Below, in pieces: positions 27,334 through 35,784 of a DNA stretch of 64,000 bases. The position numbers were made by a program, and so were the translations under genes. A model generated the notes under the pieces. The model was not told where the DNA came from, ran no database searches, and saw nothing but the letters and a program-made list of their open reading frames with translations. The DNA lies in the NCBI GenBank assembly GCA_016705545.1, contig JADIYA010000012.1, positions 90,921-154,920 on the forward strand. The letters are read 5' to 3'. Every line of letters begins with the position of its first letter. The stretch's first letter is position 1. This DNA comes from Flavobacteriales bacterium (lineage in GTDB: Bacteria > Bacteroidota > Bacteroidia > Flavobacteriales_F > PHOS-HE28).

Positions 27334-27446
27334 GGCTCATCTCTCCCACCATGCGGCGGGCTGGATTTAGCACCTACCCGATGGATCACCACCGGACGGT
27401 TGCCAAGGCTTCATAGGGCCAGTCCCTCTGCCTTTCTGGATAAGCG
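27334..27446 (-). ncRNA. SAM-I (S-box) riboswitch aptamer upstream of metH
   Basis: The minus strand carries the S-box signature in order: CUUAUCCAGAAAGGCAGAGG, GGACUGGCCCUAUGA, a CUUGGCAACC block, then GGUAGGUGCUAAAUCCAGCC. P1 is formed by CUUAUC (27439-27444) and GAUGAG (27336-27341). When SAM is bound P1 forms and the downstream terminator can fold. Without SAM the GAUGAG strand can pair instead with CUCAUC in the terminator arm and block it. Expected effect: methionine synthase is shut off when SAM is high. The aptamer begins about 18 bases after the promoter box. Confidence 0.93.
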
Positions 27447-27464
27447 ATGGAAAGAACGACGGCG

Positions 27465-27472
27465 CGAATGTA
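27465..27472 (-). promoter_or_regulatory. -7 box of the riboswitch-metH transcript
   Basis: TACATTCG on the minus strand, identical to the pepP box, 18 bases upstream of the aptamer. Confidence 0.5.
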
Positions 27473-27502
27473 GGAGCACGACGCGGGAATACAGAGATGG
27501 CC

Positions 27503-28054
27503 TTAGTAGAACGGCGAGATCATCAGGTACACCACCACGCCGCTGATGCTCACGTAGAGCCAGATGGGCCAAGTGCGGCGCGCGAGCTTGCCGTGCTCGG
27601 CATAGCGGCCACTGAGCGCGCGATAGGCCGTGAACAGGATGTAGGGCAGTGATCCCGCAGCGAGCAGGATGTGCGTGGCGAGGATCATGTAATAGAGCAC
27701 CTTGATCGCGCCAACGCCACCAAAAGGCGTATCCCCAGCGAAGAGGTGATGCAGGATATAGGACGCCAGGAAGAGCACGGAGAGCGCCATGGCCGCGAGC
27801 ATCACGCTGCGGTGCGCGGTCCACCGCCCGGCACGCGCGGTGAAGAGGCCCACGATGAGCAGCGCGCTCACCAGCGAATTAATGGCCGCGTTAATGCGCG
27901 CGAACACATGCGGGTCGAAGCCGCCGGGCGTGGCCACCTTCACGCGATTGAGCACCACCACGGCCAGGAAGATGATGGCAGAGAAGATCCAGATGATCCG
28001 TTTCGCCTTGGCATCGGCGATGGTGAGCGAAGGCTTGGGATAGGGCTGCTTCAT
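27503..28054 (-). CDS. DUF420 membrane protein (oxidase-associated)
   Basis: A 183-residue integral membrane protein with five hydrophobic helices. His residues stand in the second half (SYILHHLFAGD, LATHILLAAGSLPYI). This is the DUF420 family, whose members sit next to heme-copper oxidase and SCO genes and are related to CtaM, needed for oxidase maturation in Firmicutes. ATG at 28054 gives the short polar start MKQPYPKPS. It is the last gene of the oxidase cluster, 13 bases after the SCO stop. Confidence 0.85.
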   Translation of the reverse strand: MKQPYPKPSLTIADAKAKRIIWIFSAIIFLAVVVLNRVKVATPGGFDPHVFARINAAINSLVSALLIVGLFTARAGRWTAHRSVMLAAMALSVLFLASYILHHLFAGDTPFGGVGAIKVLYYMILATHILLAAGSLPYILFTAYRALSGRYAEHGKLARRTWPIWLYVSISGVVVYLMISPFY

Positions 28055-28067
28055 GGCTCCCGGCGCT

Positions 28068-28808
28068 TCACCGATTCTTCCGTTCCTCACGCACGGCCTC
28101 GGCGCGCTTCACCTTCTCCTCCTTCAGCAGCATCTTGATGTCGTTGGCGCAATCCGTCATGCCCTTCATGGTGGTGCCGTCGTACATGCCGCGGATGTGC
28201 CGGTCCTTATCGACCAGGACGAATGTCTCGGAGTGCAGGAAGCCGCCCGGCGCCATCACCTCTTCACGCGCCGCCACATAATAGCCTTCGCTGCCTTGCA
28301 GATAAATGGCTTCCTTGTCGCCAGTGAGGAACTTCCAGCGCGCGGTATCGGCCTGCAGCTTGCGCGCGTGCTCGTTCAGCACCTCGGGCGTGTCGTGCTC
28401 CGGATCAACGGTGTGACTGAGGAAGACCACATCCTTGAAGGCGGGATCATCGAGCTTGAGCTGCATCTGCTGCATCTGGCCGCTCATCTTCGGGCAGATG
28501 GTGCCGCAGCGCGTGAAGAAGAAATCGGCCACGATGATCTTGCCCTCGACCTGCTTGTCGGTGAAAGGCCGGCCGAACTGATCGATGAAGCTGAAGGGCG
28601 GCAGCTTGTGGTAAACCGTGTCGATGATGACCTGGCCATCGCGCTCGATGGCCACCACTTCCTTGGGACCGTAGTAAGGCAGGAAATTGAACTTGTGCTT
28701 CGCCAAGCCCAGCCAAGGCGAGAAGAACACGAAGAGGCCGAGGACGAAAGCAGCGATGCCGCCCAGGATGAGGATCTTCTTGCGACGGCCCGAGGGCTCC
28801 ACCAGCAT
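28068..28808 (-). CDS. SCO1/SenC family copper chaperone
   Basis: Membrane-anchored thioredoxin-fold protein that delivers copper to the CuA site of cytochrome oxidase. The 246-residue product has one N-terminal helix (ILILGGIAAFVLGLFVFF), then DFFFTRCGTICPKM with the CxxxC copper site and GFLHSETFVLVD with the copper-ligand His. Its ATG shares a base with the stop of the COX4-like gene (TGATG), so translation is coupled. Confidence 0.92.
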   Translation of the reverse strand: MLVEPSGRRKKILILGGIAAFVLGLFVFFSPWLGLAKHKFNFLPYYGPKEVVAIERDGQVIIDTVYHKLPPFSFIDQFGRPFTDKQVEGKIIVADFFFTRCGTICPKMSGQMQQMQLKLDDPAFKDVVFLSHTVDPEHDTPEVLNEHARKLQADTARWKFLTGDKEAIYLQGSEGYYVAAREEVMAPGGFLHSETFVLVDKDRHIRGMYDGTTMKGMTDCANDIKMLLKEEKVKRAEAVREERKNR

Positions 28809-29179
28809 CAGAGGTAAGTCTCCCAGAGGTACTTGACGTACTGCGATTCCCAGATGCCGATGAAGAGCAGGTACAGGATGAACAGCGCGTAGGGCAGCAG
28901 GATGATCGCGCGGATATTGCGGCGCTCATCACCCAGGTGCATGAAGGTCATCACGATGTAGGCGGCCTTCACCAAGGTGAGCACCACGTAGGTCCACTTG
29001 ATGGTGTTCCAGGCGCTCAGGTCGAACCAGGTCTTCCAGTAGGCGCCCAAGGTCACTTCCACGGTGGTCACCACGGCAAGCAACAGGGTCACCAGCCAGA
29101 TCCTCTGGCGGACCTTCTTTCCATGCTCTTCGCTGTGGTGTGCGTCGAGGCTGTATTCGATGATGTCGTCGCGCTCCAT
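28808..29179 (-). CDS. Cytochrome c oxidase subunit IV-like protein
   Basis: A 123-residue membrane protein with three helices (TLLLAVVTTVEVTLGAYW, TYVVLTLVKAAYIVMTFMHLG, ILLPYALFILYLLFIGIW). The second helix ending in FMHLG is the signature of the bacterial caa3/COX4 type small subunit. The N-terminus is polar and His-rich (DDIIEYSLDAHHSEEHGKK). It lies in the COX3-COX3-COX4-SCO-DUF420 series, as expected for an oxidase subunit. COX1 and COX2 are not in this window. Confidence 0.88.
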   Translation of the reverse strand: MERDDIIEYSLDAHHSEEHGKKVRQRIWLVTLLLAVVTTVEVTLGAYWKTWFDLSAWNTIKWTYVVLTLVKAAYIVMTFMHLGDERRNIRAIILLPYALFILYLLFIGIWESQYVKYLWETYL

Positions 29180-29212
29180 TGCAAGCCGCCGTAGCCCGGC
29201 GAAGGCGTTTGG

Positions 29213-30115
29213 TCAGAGGAGGTAGAAGAAGGTGAACACGAACACCCACACCAGATCAACGAAGTGCCAGTAGAGGCCGGCCTTTTCCACCATCTCGTAG
29301 TGGCCGCGGCGGTGGAAGATGCCCTTCATCACCATGATCAGCACGATGAGGTTGATGACCACCCCGCTGAACACGTGGAAGCCGTGGAATCCTGTGATGA
29401 AGTAGAAGAAGTTGGCGTACTGCTGCGGGCCGTACTCATTGAACTCGATGCCATGCGCGCTCCAAGGGAAGGGTGCGCCGGCCATGTATACCACCTTTTC
29501 TTTCCAGAGCTTCTGCGCGGCGTCGCCGGTCACAGGCGCTACTTCGGCGCCGCCGGGCAGGGTGTCAGGAAGCAGGTAATGCCCGGGAAGGGCCTTCACC
29601 AAGTGGAAGCCCTCGGCATGCGCGGGATCGTGGGTATCGTGCGCATCGTTGTGCACCCAATACCTGTCGCCGTTGTCGATGGTGATGTAGCCGCCGCTGC
29701 CGTGGTTGAAGTGGTACCACTCCCACGCCTGACTGCCCACGAAGAAGGCACCGCCGATCACCGTGGCGAAGAGCCATTTGATCACGCCGCTCTTATCCAT
29801 GCGGTGGCCGGCCTCAACGGCCAGCACCATGGTGACGGAGCTGAAGATCAGGATGGCCGTCATCAGGGCCACGTAAATGAGCGGGAAGCTGCCATGCAAC
29901 CAAGGCAGGGCGCGGAACACCTCTTCGCCGATGGGCCAGGCCTCGGTGGTGCTGTGGCGAACGAAGCCGTAGCCTACCAGCAAGCCGCTGAAGGTGAGGG
30001 CGTCGGACACCAGGAAGAACCACATCATCATCTTCCCGTAGCTGATGCTGAACGGGGAGCGGCCGCCGCCCCAGAGGACGTCGTTGCTCAGGGCTTTTGT
30101 AGCGTCTCCTGCCAT
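29213..30115 (-). CDS. Cytochrome c oxidase subunit III
   Basis: A 300-residue seven-helix membrane subunit of the heme-copper oxidase. KMMMWFFLVSDALTFSG near residue 30 and the C-terminal block (ITGFHGFHVFSGVVINLIV, YWHFVDLVWVFVFTFFYLL) are conserved COX3 sequence. A soluble insert of about 90 residues, rich in His, Asp and Gly, lies between helices and makes this copy longer than its neighbour. ATG at 30115 is chosen over an upstream start, since MAGDATKALSND fits family starts. It follows the second COX3 gene by 23 bases. Confidence 0.92.
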   Translation of the reverse strand: MAGDATKALSNDVLWGGGRSPFSISYGKMMMWFFLVSDALTFSGLLVGYGFVRHSTTEAWPIGEEVFRALPWLHGSFPLIYVALMTAILIFSSVTMVLAVEAGHRMDKSGVIKWLFATVIGGAFFVGSQAWEWYHFNHGSGGYITIDNGDRYWVHNDAHDTHDPAHAEGFHLVKALPGHYLLPDTLPGGAEVAPVTGDAAQKLWKEKVVYMAGAPFPWSAHGIEFNEYGPQQYANFFYFITGFHGFHVFSGVVINLIVLIMVMKGIFHRRGHYEMVEKAGLYWHFVDLVWVFVFTFFYLL

Positions 30116-30138
30116 GGCCTGTTTATGCGGCGGCAATG

Positions 30139-30867
30139 TTAGTGAACGTACTTCAGGAACAAAAAGAGGAATACCCACAAGGCACCGAGGAAATGCCAGT
30201 AAACTGCTCCGGCCCAGAGGCCAACGTGCTCTTTATCGGTGTAACGCCCCTTTAGGGCCATCACCGCCATGATCAGCAGGCTGAGCAGCCCGAAGGCCAC
30301 GTGACCGGCATGGGCTAGGGTAAGGATGTAGAAATAGGGCCCGGTGCGGTCCTTTTGCTCCGCAATCTCTGCATCCAGAGCGAATTGCTTCGCGGAATCG
30401 TTGGCAGCGTACCAATGCCCATCGGCTGGGACCAAGGGCTGGCCATCCTTGCTTACGCTGAAGTCAGAGCCGTAGACCCCGCCGATCTCCAGGAGCTTGT
30501 TCGGGCTGATGGTGATCCCGATCTGCACCAAGCGGGACCAGCCATTCACTTGAGATGCGGTAAAGGCAACCCCGAGCCCCAGCGTGGCGAGGATCAAGGG
30601 AAGCACTAGCTTGGTTCGGCCTTTGGCTGCGCTGGATAAGGCCAGTTGCAGGGTGAGGCTCCCTGCCAGCACGAAGGCGGTGCTCCAGTAAAAGGGCTCG
30701 GGCATGGCGATGCTCGTCCAGTAACCGCCGCTCATGCTCACGATGTAGGCGCTGGTGAGGCCCGCGAAGAACATCACGATCGCGAAGCAGAGGAGCCAGG
30801 TAAGGGTGCGTCGGGCACGAGCGGCGCGGGTGCGCTCCTCGGCCGGGGTAAAGGGGTCAGCGGTCAT
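30139..30867 (-). CDS. Heme-copper oxidase subunit III, second copy
   Basis: A 242-residue membrane subunit with COX3 helices (LTWLLCFAIVMFFAGLTSAYIV, FYWSTAFVLAGSLTLQLAL, LTLAHAGHVAFGLLSLLIMAVMAL, AVYWHFLGALWVFLFLFLKYVH). It lacks the soluble insert of the neighbouring COX3. Its ATG overlaps the ctaB stop by four bases. Two adjacent unequal COX3 genes are the usual Bacteroidota arrangement. Confidence 0.9.
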   Translation of the reverse strand: MTADPFTPAEERTRAARARRTLTWLLCFAIVMFFAGLTSAYIVSMSGGYWTSIAMPEPFYWSTAFVLAGSLTLQLALSSAAKGRTKLVLPLILATLGLGVAFTASQVNGWSRLVQIGITISPNKLLEIGGVYGSDFSVSKDGQPLVPADGHWYAANDSAKQFALDAEIAEQKDRTGPYFYILTLAHAGHVAFGLLSLLIMAVMALKGRYTDKEHVGLWAGAVYWHFLGALWVFLFLFLKYVH

Positions 30868-31760
30868 AAGCGGTCGAGCACATAGGCCACCTGCACGATG
30901 GGCAGGTAGAGGAAACTGGCGAACATCAAGCGCCGGGCGTCGGTTCGCTCGTGGGAGCGGAAGAGCCTAAAAGCAGGCCAGAGCATCACAAGCCCCATGA
31001 CAACCGAAACAGTTCCGGCCAGTGGTCCTACGAAGCCGAAGGTCCAAGGGAGCAGGCCCACCGGAATCACGAAGAGCGTGTAGAGCAGGATCAAGAAAGC
31101 GCTGCGGCCATCGGTGCCGCCGGACGAGGGGAGCAAACGGAAGCCGCCGCGCGCATAATCCTCATCGAGCACCCAAGCAATGGCCCAGAAATGCGGGAAT
31201 TGCCACATGAACTGCATGGCGAAGAGCAAGCCGGGGCCAAGACCGAAGTGGCCCGTGGCCGCCACGTACCCCAGCATCGGCGGGAAGGCGCCGGGGAAAG
31301 CGCCAACGAAGACCGCCCATGGCGAGCGCTTCTTGAGCGGCGTGTAGAGCGCGGCATACATGAACAGCGATATGAAGCCCAGGATACCGGTGAGCGGCCC
31401 GAAGGCCAGCCAAAGCATCAGGATGCCGGCGCTTCCCGCCACGAAAGCGGCGCCGATGGCCTCGGACATTCCCAAGGAGCGCTTCACCAAAGGGCGCTCA
31501 GCGGTGCGGAGCATGAGGCTATCCTCTTGCACCTCGAACACTTGGTTCAGCGCATTGCTCGCTCCCGTAAGCAAGGTGCCACCCAGCACCAGCATGAGCA
31601 GGTCGGCCAGGTTGAAGGCGCCCGGTGCCACGCCCATGAGGTAGCCCAGCGCAGCGCTCACCACCACCAAGGAAGCCAGGCGTAACTTGAACAGCGCCAT
31701 GACCTCGCGCAGCCAGAAGGCCATGCTGCGGGTGCCAGCGTATGCTTGGGACTTGCTCAA
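30864..31760 (-). CDS. ctaB: Protoheme IX farnesyltransferase (heme O synthase)
   Basis: UbiA-family membrane enzyme that farnesylates heme b to heme O for the oxidase. The 298-residue product has about nine helices and the prenyl-diphosphate motif region NALNQVFEVQEDSLMLRTAERPL, followed by YTPLKKRSPWAVFVGAFPGAFP. I place the start at TTG 31760 (SKSQAYAGTRSMAFW). A box TACTTTCG (31767-31774) ends six bases upstream, and longer readings would run through the promoter. It is the first gene of the six-gene oxidase cluster. Confidence 0.92.
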   Translation of the reverse strand: MSKSQAYAGTRSMAFWLREVMALFKLRLASLVVVSAALGYLMGVAPGAFNLADLLMLVLGGTLLTGASNALNQVFEVQEDSLMLRTAERPLVKRSLGMSEAIGAAFVAGSAGILMLWLAFGPLTGILGFISLFMYAALYTPLKKRSPWAVFVGAFPGAFPPMLGYVAATGHFGLGPGLLFAMQFMWQFPHFWAIAWVLDEDYARGGFRLLPSSGGTDGRSAFLILLYTLFVIPVGLLPWTFGFVGPLAGTVSVVMGLVMLWPAFRLFRSHERTDARRLMFASFLYLPIVQVAYVLDRL

Positions 31761-31766
31761 CGGCCG

Positions 31767-31774
31767 CGAAAGTA
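31767..31774 (-). promoter_or_regulatory. -7 box of the ctaB-oxidase operon
   Basis: TACTTTCG on the minus strand, six bases before the TTG start; it decides the start of ctaB. Confidence 0.5.
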
Positions 31775-31848
31775 CCCCGCTGCGCCGAACCATCGACGCT
31801 CCTGAATTGCACCCTGGCCCGAGTAATCCGCCGCCGAGCACGCGCTCC

Positions 31849-31856
31849 TACCTTCC
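31849..31856 (+). promoter_or_regulatory. -7 box of queG
   Basis: TACCTTCC, four bases before ATG 31861. The ctaB and queG boxes diverge about 75 bases apart. Confidence 0.4.
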
Positions 31857-31860
31857 CCCC

Positions 31861-32795
31861 ATGTCCGACGCTGGCGCGCGTGCCGCGCGATCAAGGCCGA
31901 GGCCCATCGGCTGGGCTTCCTGGCCTGCGGAATCGCAGTTGCCGGCTTTTTGGAAGAGGAAGCGCCGCGCTTGGAGCAATGGTTGAGGCAGGGCAAGCAT
32001 GGCCAGATGGCGTACATGGCCAACCACTTCGACCTGCGGCTCGATCCGCGAAAGCTGGTGCCCGGGGCCAAGAGCGTGATCAGCCTGGCCTACAACTACC
32101 ACACGGAGAAGCAGCAGCTGGATCCCGAGGCGCCCAAGCTGAGCACCTATGCTTATGGTCGCGATTACCACAAGGTGGTGAAGAAGCGGCTGAAGCCCTT
32201 GATGGAATTCATCGCGGATCGATTCGGCGAAGTGGCCATTCGCGCGTTCGTGGATAGTGCACCGGTGATGGAGAAGGCATGGGCCGAGCGAGCAGGCATC
32301 GGATGGCGTGGCAAGCACACGAATGTGATCCGCCAAAGCGAGGGCTCCTTCTACTTCTTATGCGAGCTGATCACCGACCTCGAGCTCGCGCCTGATGCAC
32401 CTGCCACCGACCATTGCGGCACTTGCCGCCGGTGCATCGATGCTTGCCCAACGGATGCAATCACCCCATACGGGGTAGATGGCAGCCGCTGCATCAGCTA
32501 CCTCACCATTGAGCTGAAGGAAGCCATCCCGGAGGAATTCGCCGGAAAGCTGAACGGCTGGGCCTTCGGCTGCGACATCTGCCAGCAGGTGTGCCCGTGG
32601 AACCGGTTCTCCGAACCGCATCAAGAGGCCGAGTTCAAGCCCAAGCCCGAGTTAATGGCCCTCACGAAGGATGAGTGGCATGGCCTCACCGAAATCGTCT
32701 TCGATCGCCTATTCGAAGGCAGTCCAGTGAAGCGCACGAAGTTCAACGGGCTGAAGCGGAACCTGGAGTTCTTGCGGTTGGGTGCTGAAGGTTGA
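31861..32795 (+). CDS. queG: Epoxyqueuosine reductase, one frameshift near the start
   Basis: Cobalamin- and iron-sulfur-dependent enzyme that reduces epoxyqueuosine to queuosine in tRNA. With one base restored the product is 311 residues, the usual length. The main frame shows AEAHRLGFLACGIAVAGFLEEEAPRL, VDSAPVMEKAWAERAGIGW, and two 4Fe-4S motifs (DHCGTCRRCIDACPTDAI and GCDICQQVCPWN). No ATG precedes this frame until 31950, which would cut off conserved residues. ATG 31861, with a promoter box four bases upstream, is one base out of frame, so I place an indel at about 31880-31890. The stop lies inside a heptad repeat arm. Confidence 0.88.
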
Positions 32796-32849
32796 AGCCA
32801 AGGCGTTGGCTGCTTGCAACAACCACCTCTCAACCTTCAACTTTCAGCC
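32784..32849. repeat. Heptad-word inverted repeat element C at the end of queG
   Basis: Left arm GCTGAAG, GTTGAAG (32784-32797); right arm CTCAACC, TTCAACT, TTCAGCC (32829-32849). The arms are inverse with one mismatch over 14 bases. The queG stop codon is inside the left arm, so the last residues (GAEG) are encoded by the element. Confidence 0.7.
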
Positions 32850-32853
32850 AGCC

Positions 32854-33069
32854 TCAAGTCCTCATGGTGCTCTGGAACACCTCCACGATCACATCCTTGT
32901 ACAAATGACCGAAAGTGGCCAGGCACCAGGCTTTCAGGACCAACTGGTCGCTTTGGCCCACCCATTTGCGGGCCTTGATCAACTCTTTGCGGAACAGGCG
33001 AGGGTCGAAACTGACCTTCTGGAGAACCTGCTTGCTGAACTCCATCATCTTCCTTCCTTGGTCCATCAT
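32854..33069 (-). CDS. Small conserved protein of unknown function, 71 residues
   Basis: The product reads MEFSKQVLQKVSFDPRLF, then RKELIKARKWVGQSDQLVLK and WCLATFGHLYKDVIVEVF. It is a compact helical protein with no signal peptide or membrane segment. I recall close equivalents of about 70 residues as hypothetical proteins in other Bacteroidota, with the FDPxLFRKEL and LKAWCLATF blocks kept. ATG at 33069 is used; a second ATG follows at 33066. A box TACTTTCA at 33092-33099 is 22 bases upstream. Single gene, function unknown. Confidence 0.7.
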   Translation of the reverse strand: MMDQGRKMMEFSKQVLQKVSFDPRLFRKELIKARKWVGQSDQLVLKAWCLATFGHLYKDVIVEVFQSTMRT

Positions 33070-33218
33070 CACGATTCGGGTTTAGCAGGGCTGAAAGTAG
33101 TGCTTGCTTCCAGGAATTGGGCTCCGAGGATGGTCGGTTTTTCCACAAGCGGCCAAAGCACCGCCTAGGGGAACGGTTGATAACCCGGATCGGTATCCGG
33201 AGCGCTCCCCACGAAATG

Positions 33219-34076
33219 TTAAGGCTGGAACTTCCGCTCGGCGGCCTGAATCACGGCGTTGGTGGCCGCGTCGTACACATAGGTGACCAACTCGCAATTG
33301 GCAGCCACCCAAGCCGGATTCATGGAGACACCTGTGTAGGCGAAGGTGAGCGTATCGCCCTGGTTGGCAGCAGCGGCTATGGCCACTTGCCCCCAGGCCC
33401 CATCCAAGGTCTTGCGGAACACATGTCGGTGGTCGTAGTTGGGCACGTCAGGTGGAGTTGCCTGCGAGTTGTACTGCCAATCCACGATGTGGTCCTCTGT
33501 CAGGTAGGTAGTGAGCTTGAATTCCCCGCTGATATCCTCGAGCACCGCCACATTCACCGTTGCGCTCACCGTATTGGCGCCGGCATCGTGCTGCAACTCG
33601 CTGATCCATACATCGAACTTGGCATCCTCGTTCACGATTTCCTCGATCGCACTGCCCCAACTCGCGCTCGAAAGCACCGTGGAGCTGTTGTAAGGAGCTC
33701 GGTTCACCATGCCCGAGGGCAGGAACGTGACCGCGAAGTTGGTGGCGTAGGTCTGACCTTCGGTGGTCCTGAAATCCGTGGCATAGCTCCCATCGGCATT
33801 GCTCTGCGGTAGGATGAAGCTCGAGTTGACATTGGCCGCAGCGTGGAGCCCAACCAGGATGAGGTCGTCGCCATACAAGGTCTTGAGCTGCGCCGCTACG
33901 GCATGCGCCGCTGGGCAGTTGTTGCAATGGTGGCCGGTGAATTCCTCGAGCAAGGCACGGCGCTTCACGGACTCCCCGCCTCCGCCGGAATCATCGCTCC
34001 GTTCAACAGGGTTCTCCACTTTGTCACAGCTGACTGCCAATAGGCCAAACGTCGCGCAAAGGATCAGCGTTCGCAT
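33219..34076 (-). CDS. Omp28-related lipoprotein with thioredoxin-like site
   Basis: A 285-residue lipoprotein: lipobox LLAVSC, acylated Cys17. After a Gly/Ser linker comes the Omp28 domain with LLEEFTGHHCNNCPAAH, a CxxC pair at residues 51-54, and a thioredoxin-like core (LVGLHAAANVNSSF, VTFLPSGMVNRAPY). A beta-sandwich follows (FDVWISELQHDAGANTVSATV). The type protein is a Porphyromonas outer membrane antigen of unclear function. It is the last gene of the DUF6029/TlpA cluster and starts three bases after the DUF6029 stop. Confidence 0.88.
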   Translation of the reverse strand: MRTLILCATFGLLAVSCDKVENPVERSDDSGGGGESVKRRALLEEFTGHHCNNCPAAHAVAAQLKTLYGDDLILVGLHAAANVNSSFILPQSNADGSYATDFRTTEGQTYATNFAVTFLPSGMVNRAPYNSSTVLSSASWGSAIEEIVNEDAKFDVWISELQHDAGANTVSATVNVAVLEDISGEFKLTTYLTEDHIVDWQYNSQATPPDVPNYDHRHVFRKTLDGAWGQVAIAAAANQGDTLTFAYTGVSMNPAWVAANCELVTYVYDAATNAVIQAAERKFQP

Positions 34077-34079
34077 GAT

Positions 34080-35774
34080 TCAGAACGTGCTAGTGATGGA
34101 CAAGGTAAGGCCGTTCGCAGCGGGTACCTGACGGCAAACACCGCCCACGCAGAAGATGCCTGCGCGCTGGCGGCCGTAATTCACCTGGAAACGATTGCCT
34201 CCGTGGATATAGCCCACCGAGCCGATGGGGTAATGCAGCGCTTCCTGGCCTTTGGCTTCCAGCTCGGGATTGCCCACATAGTTGTACTGATCCATGGCAG
34301 CCAAGAACCAGTGCGGGCTGAAGGTCAGCTCAGCCAGCGCCGTGGCCCAGTTGCCCTGATCCTGCTTGGTGCTCAGGTGCTGCAATTCGAAGCGCAAGGA
34401 GGTGCGGTCGCTGAATTTGTGAAGGCCCTCAACGATGATGATGTCCGTGTACACCACCGGCTTCCCTGGCTTGCCCTGGATCACGTCGATGTCATACGCG
34501 AGATTCAAGTACGTGACGGCGAGTTCCCAGGAGTCTGAGATCTTCTTACGCAGCTCAATGTTGATGTCCTGGAAGTACTGCCGATCACTCGCGCCGAAGA
34601 GCCGGCTGGTATAGCCCAAGCGCCGCGTGGTATCATCGGCGGCGCCCAAGCGGGTGGTGTCGAGCGCGTAGGCCACGCTGGCATTCACGGCGAGCTTGGT
34701 GCCGTACTTGCCCCCCAAAGCACTGCCCTTCTTGAATTTGTAGAACAGCTCCCCTTGCGCAGCCACTTCGCCATTGGGCTGCGTGGCGTAGGGATAGAGC
34801 GTTGCGGGCAAGTTGTAGGTATGCTGCTTGGCCCGCGGCGGCAAGAAGTTGATGTTGAGGTCGAAGGGAGTCGGCGCGGCGCGATCACTCTGGAAGAACA
34901 TGTTGTCGAAGCTGTGCGCCCCAACCGAAGCTCCGAATCCTTTGGAGGAATAGGTGGCATTCAACAGCAGTGCTTCACCGGGCTTATAGATGAAACCGTT
35001 CTTGCCGTTGGGGTCGTTGATCTTGTAGGCGTACTCCGCATAAAGGTCCCATCGCAACGAGGTGAAGTTGACCCTGAGTGCACCGGCCCCCACGTTCTGC
35101 GGTAGTTCCAGCAGCGGGTCGCGATCCTCCTGGTACTTGCTCACGAAGCTCCCGCCGATGATCAGATTGCCACGGCATGTCCAAAGGCTGTCGAGAAGCT
35201 CGGCGAGGTTCACTTCGGCATCGGCGCCACGCACAAGGCCAACGCCCTTCACCTGGCCGTTGTCGAAGTTGAAGCGCTGCCTCCCGGCGAGGGCCTTCAG
35301 GTAAATGCCGCGGAACGGCTTGTACTTCACGCGCACCCCGTCCATGGCATTGTCCACGCCGAGGTACCGCTCCTCGTAGCTGCGGAACACGAGGCCCTGC
35401 CCGAATTGCTCGAAGAAATTCCCGGCTGTCACCTCCAGGTCGCTGAGCTTGTACTTGGCGTAACGGTAGCCGATGCCCGAGCCGGTGTACGGCTGACCAG
35501 CAGGGTACCCAGCGAGGGAGGGCTCATAGCTTTCCACACGGGTTCCCGCCTCAAAGGCGCCGCTCGTGTAGATCAGGTTCATCCATGCATTGTAGGCCAG
35601 CCGTTGCGCAGGCACGATGGCGCCGATGTCGTCGTCCTCGTTGTAATACTGGGCGTCGGTGCTGAAGTTTCCGTGGAGTTGGCCTCCTTCGGCTTGCTGC
35701 TGCGCGAATGCCGCGAAGGGCATTGCACCGGCTGCAACAGCGATCAGGCCGTTGCGGATCTCTCTCAATCGCAT
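34080..35774 (-). CDS. DUF6029 outer membrane beta-barrel protein
   Basis: A 564-residue protein with a signal peptide (LIAVAAGAMPFAAFAQQQ) and a long series of amphipathic strands ending in Phe (LTLSITSTF), typical of an outer-membrane barrel. Recognisable blocks are LHGNFSTDAQYYNEDDDIGA, VTAGNFFEQFGQGLVFRSYEERYLGVDNAMDGVRV (here cut into parts for brevity) and RDPLLELPQNVGAGALRV. The family is known only as DUF6029 in Bacteroidota and is usually found beside TlpA and Omp28 genes. It starts ten bases after the TlpA stop. Confidence 0.82.
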   Translation of the reverse strand: MRLREIRNGLIAVAAGAMPFAAFAQQQAEGGQLHGNFSTDAQYYNEDDDIGAIVPAQRLAYNAWMNLIYTSGAFEAGTRVESYEPSLAGYPAGQPYTGSGIGYRYAKYKLSDLEVTAGNFFEQFGQGLVFRSYEERYLGVDNAMDGVRVKYKPFRGIYLKALAGRQRFNFDNGQVKGVGLVRGADAEVNLAELLDSLWTCRGNLIIGGSFVSKYQEDRDPLLELPQNVGAGALRVNFTSLRWDLYAEYAYKINDPNGKNGFIYKPGEALLLNATYSSKGFGASVGAHSFDNMFFQSDRAAPTPFDLNINFLPPRAKQHTYNLPATLYPYATQPNGEVAAQGELFYKFKKGSALGGKYGTKLAVNASVAYALDTTRLGAADDTTRRLGYTSRLFGASDRQYFQDINIELRKKISDSWELAVTYLNLAYDIDVIQGKPGKPVVYTDIIIVEGLHKFSDRTSLRFELQHLSTKQDQGNWATALAELTFSPHWFLAAMDQYNYVGNPELEAKGQEALHYPIGSVGYIHGGNRFQVNYGRQRAGIFCVGGVCRQVPAANGLTLSITSTF

Positions 35775-35784
35775 GCGGCGAAGG

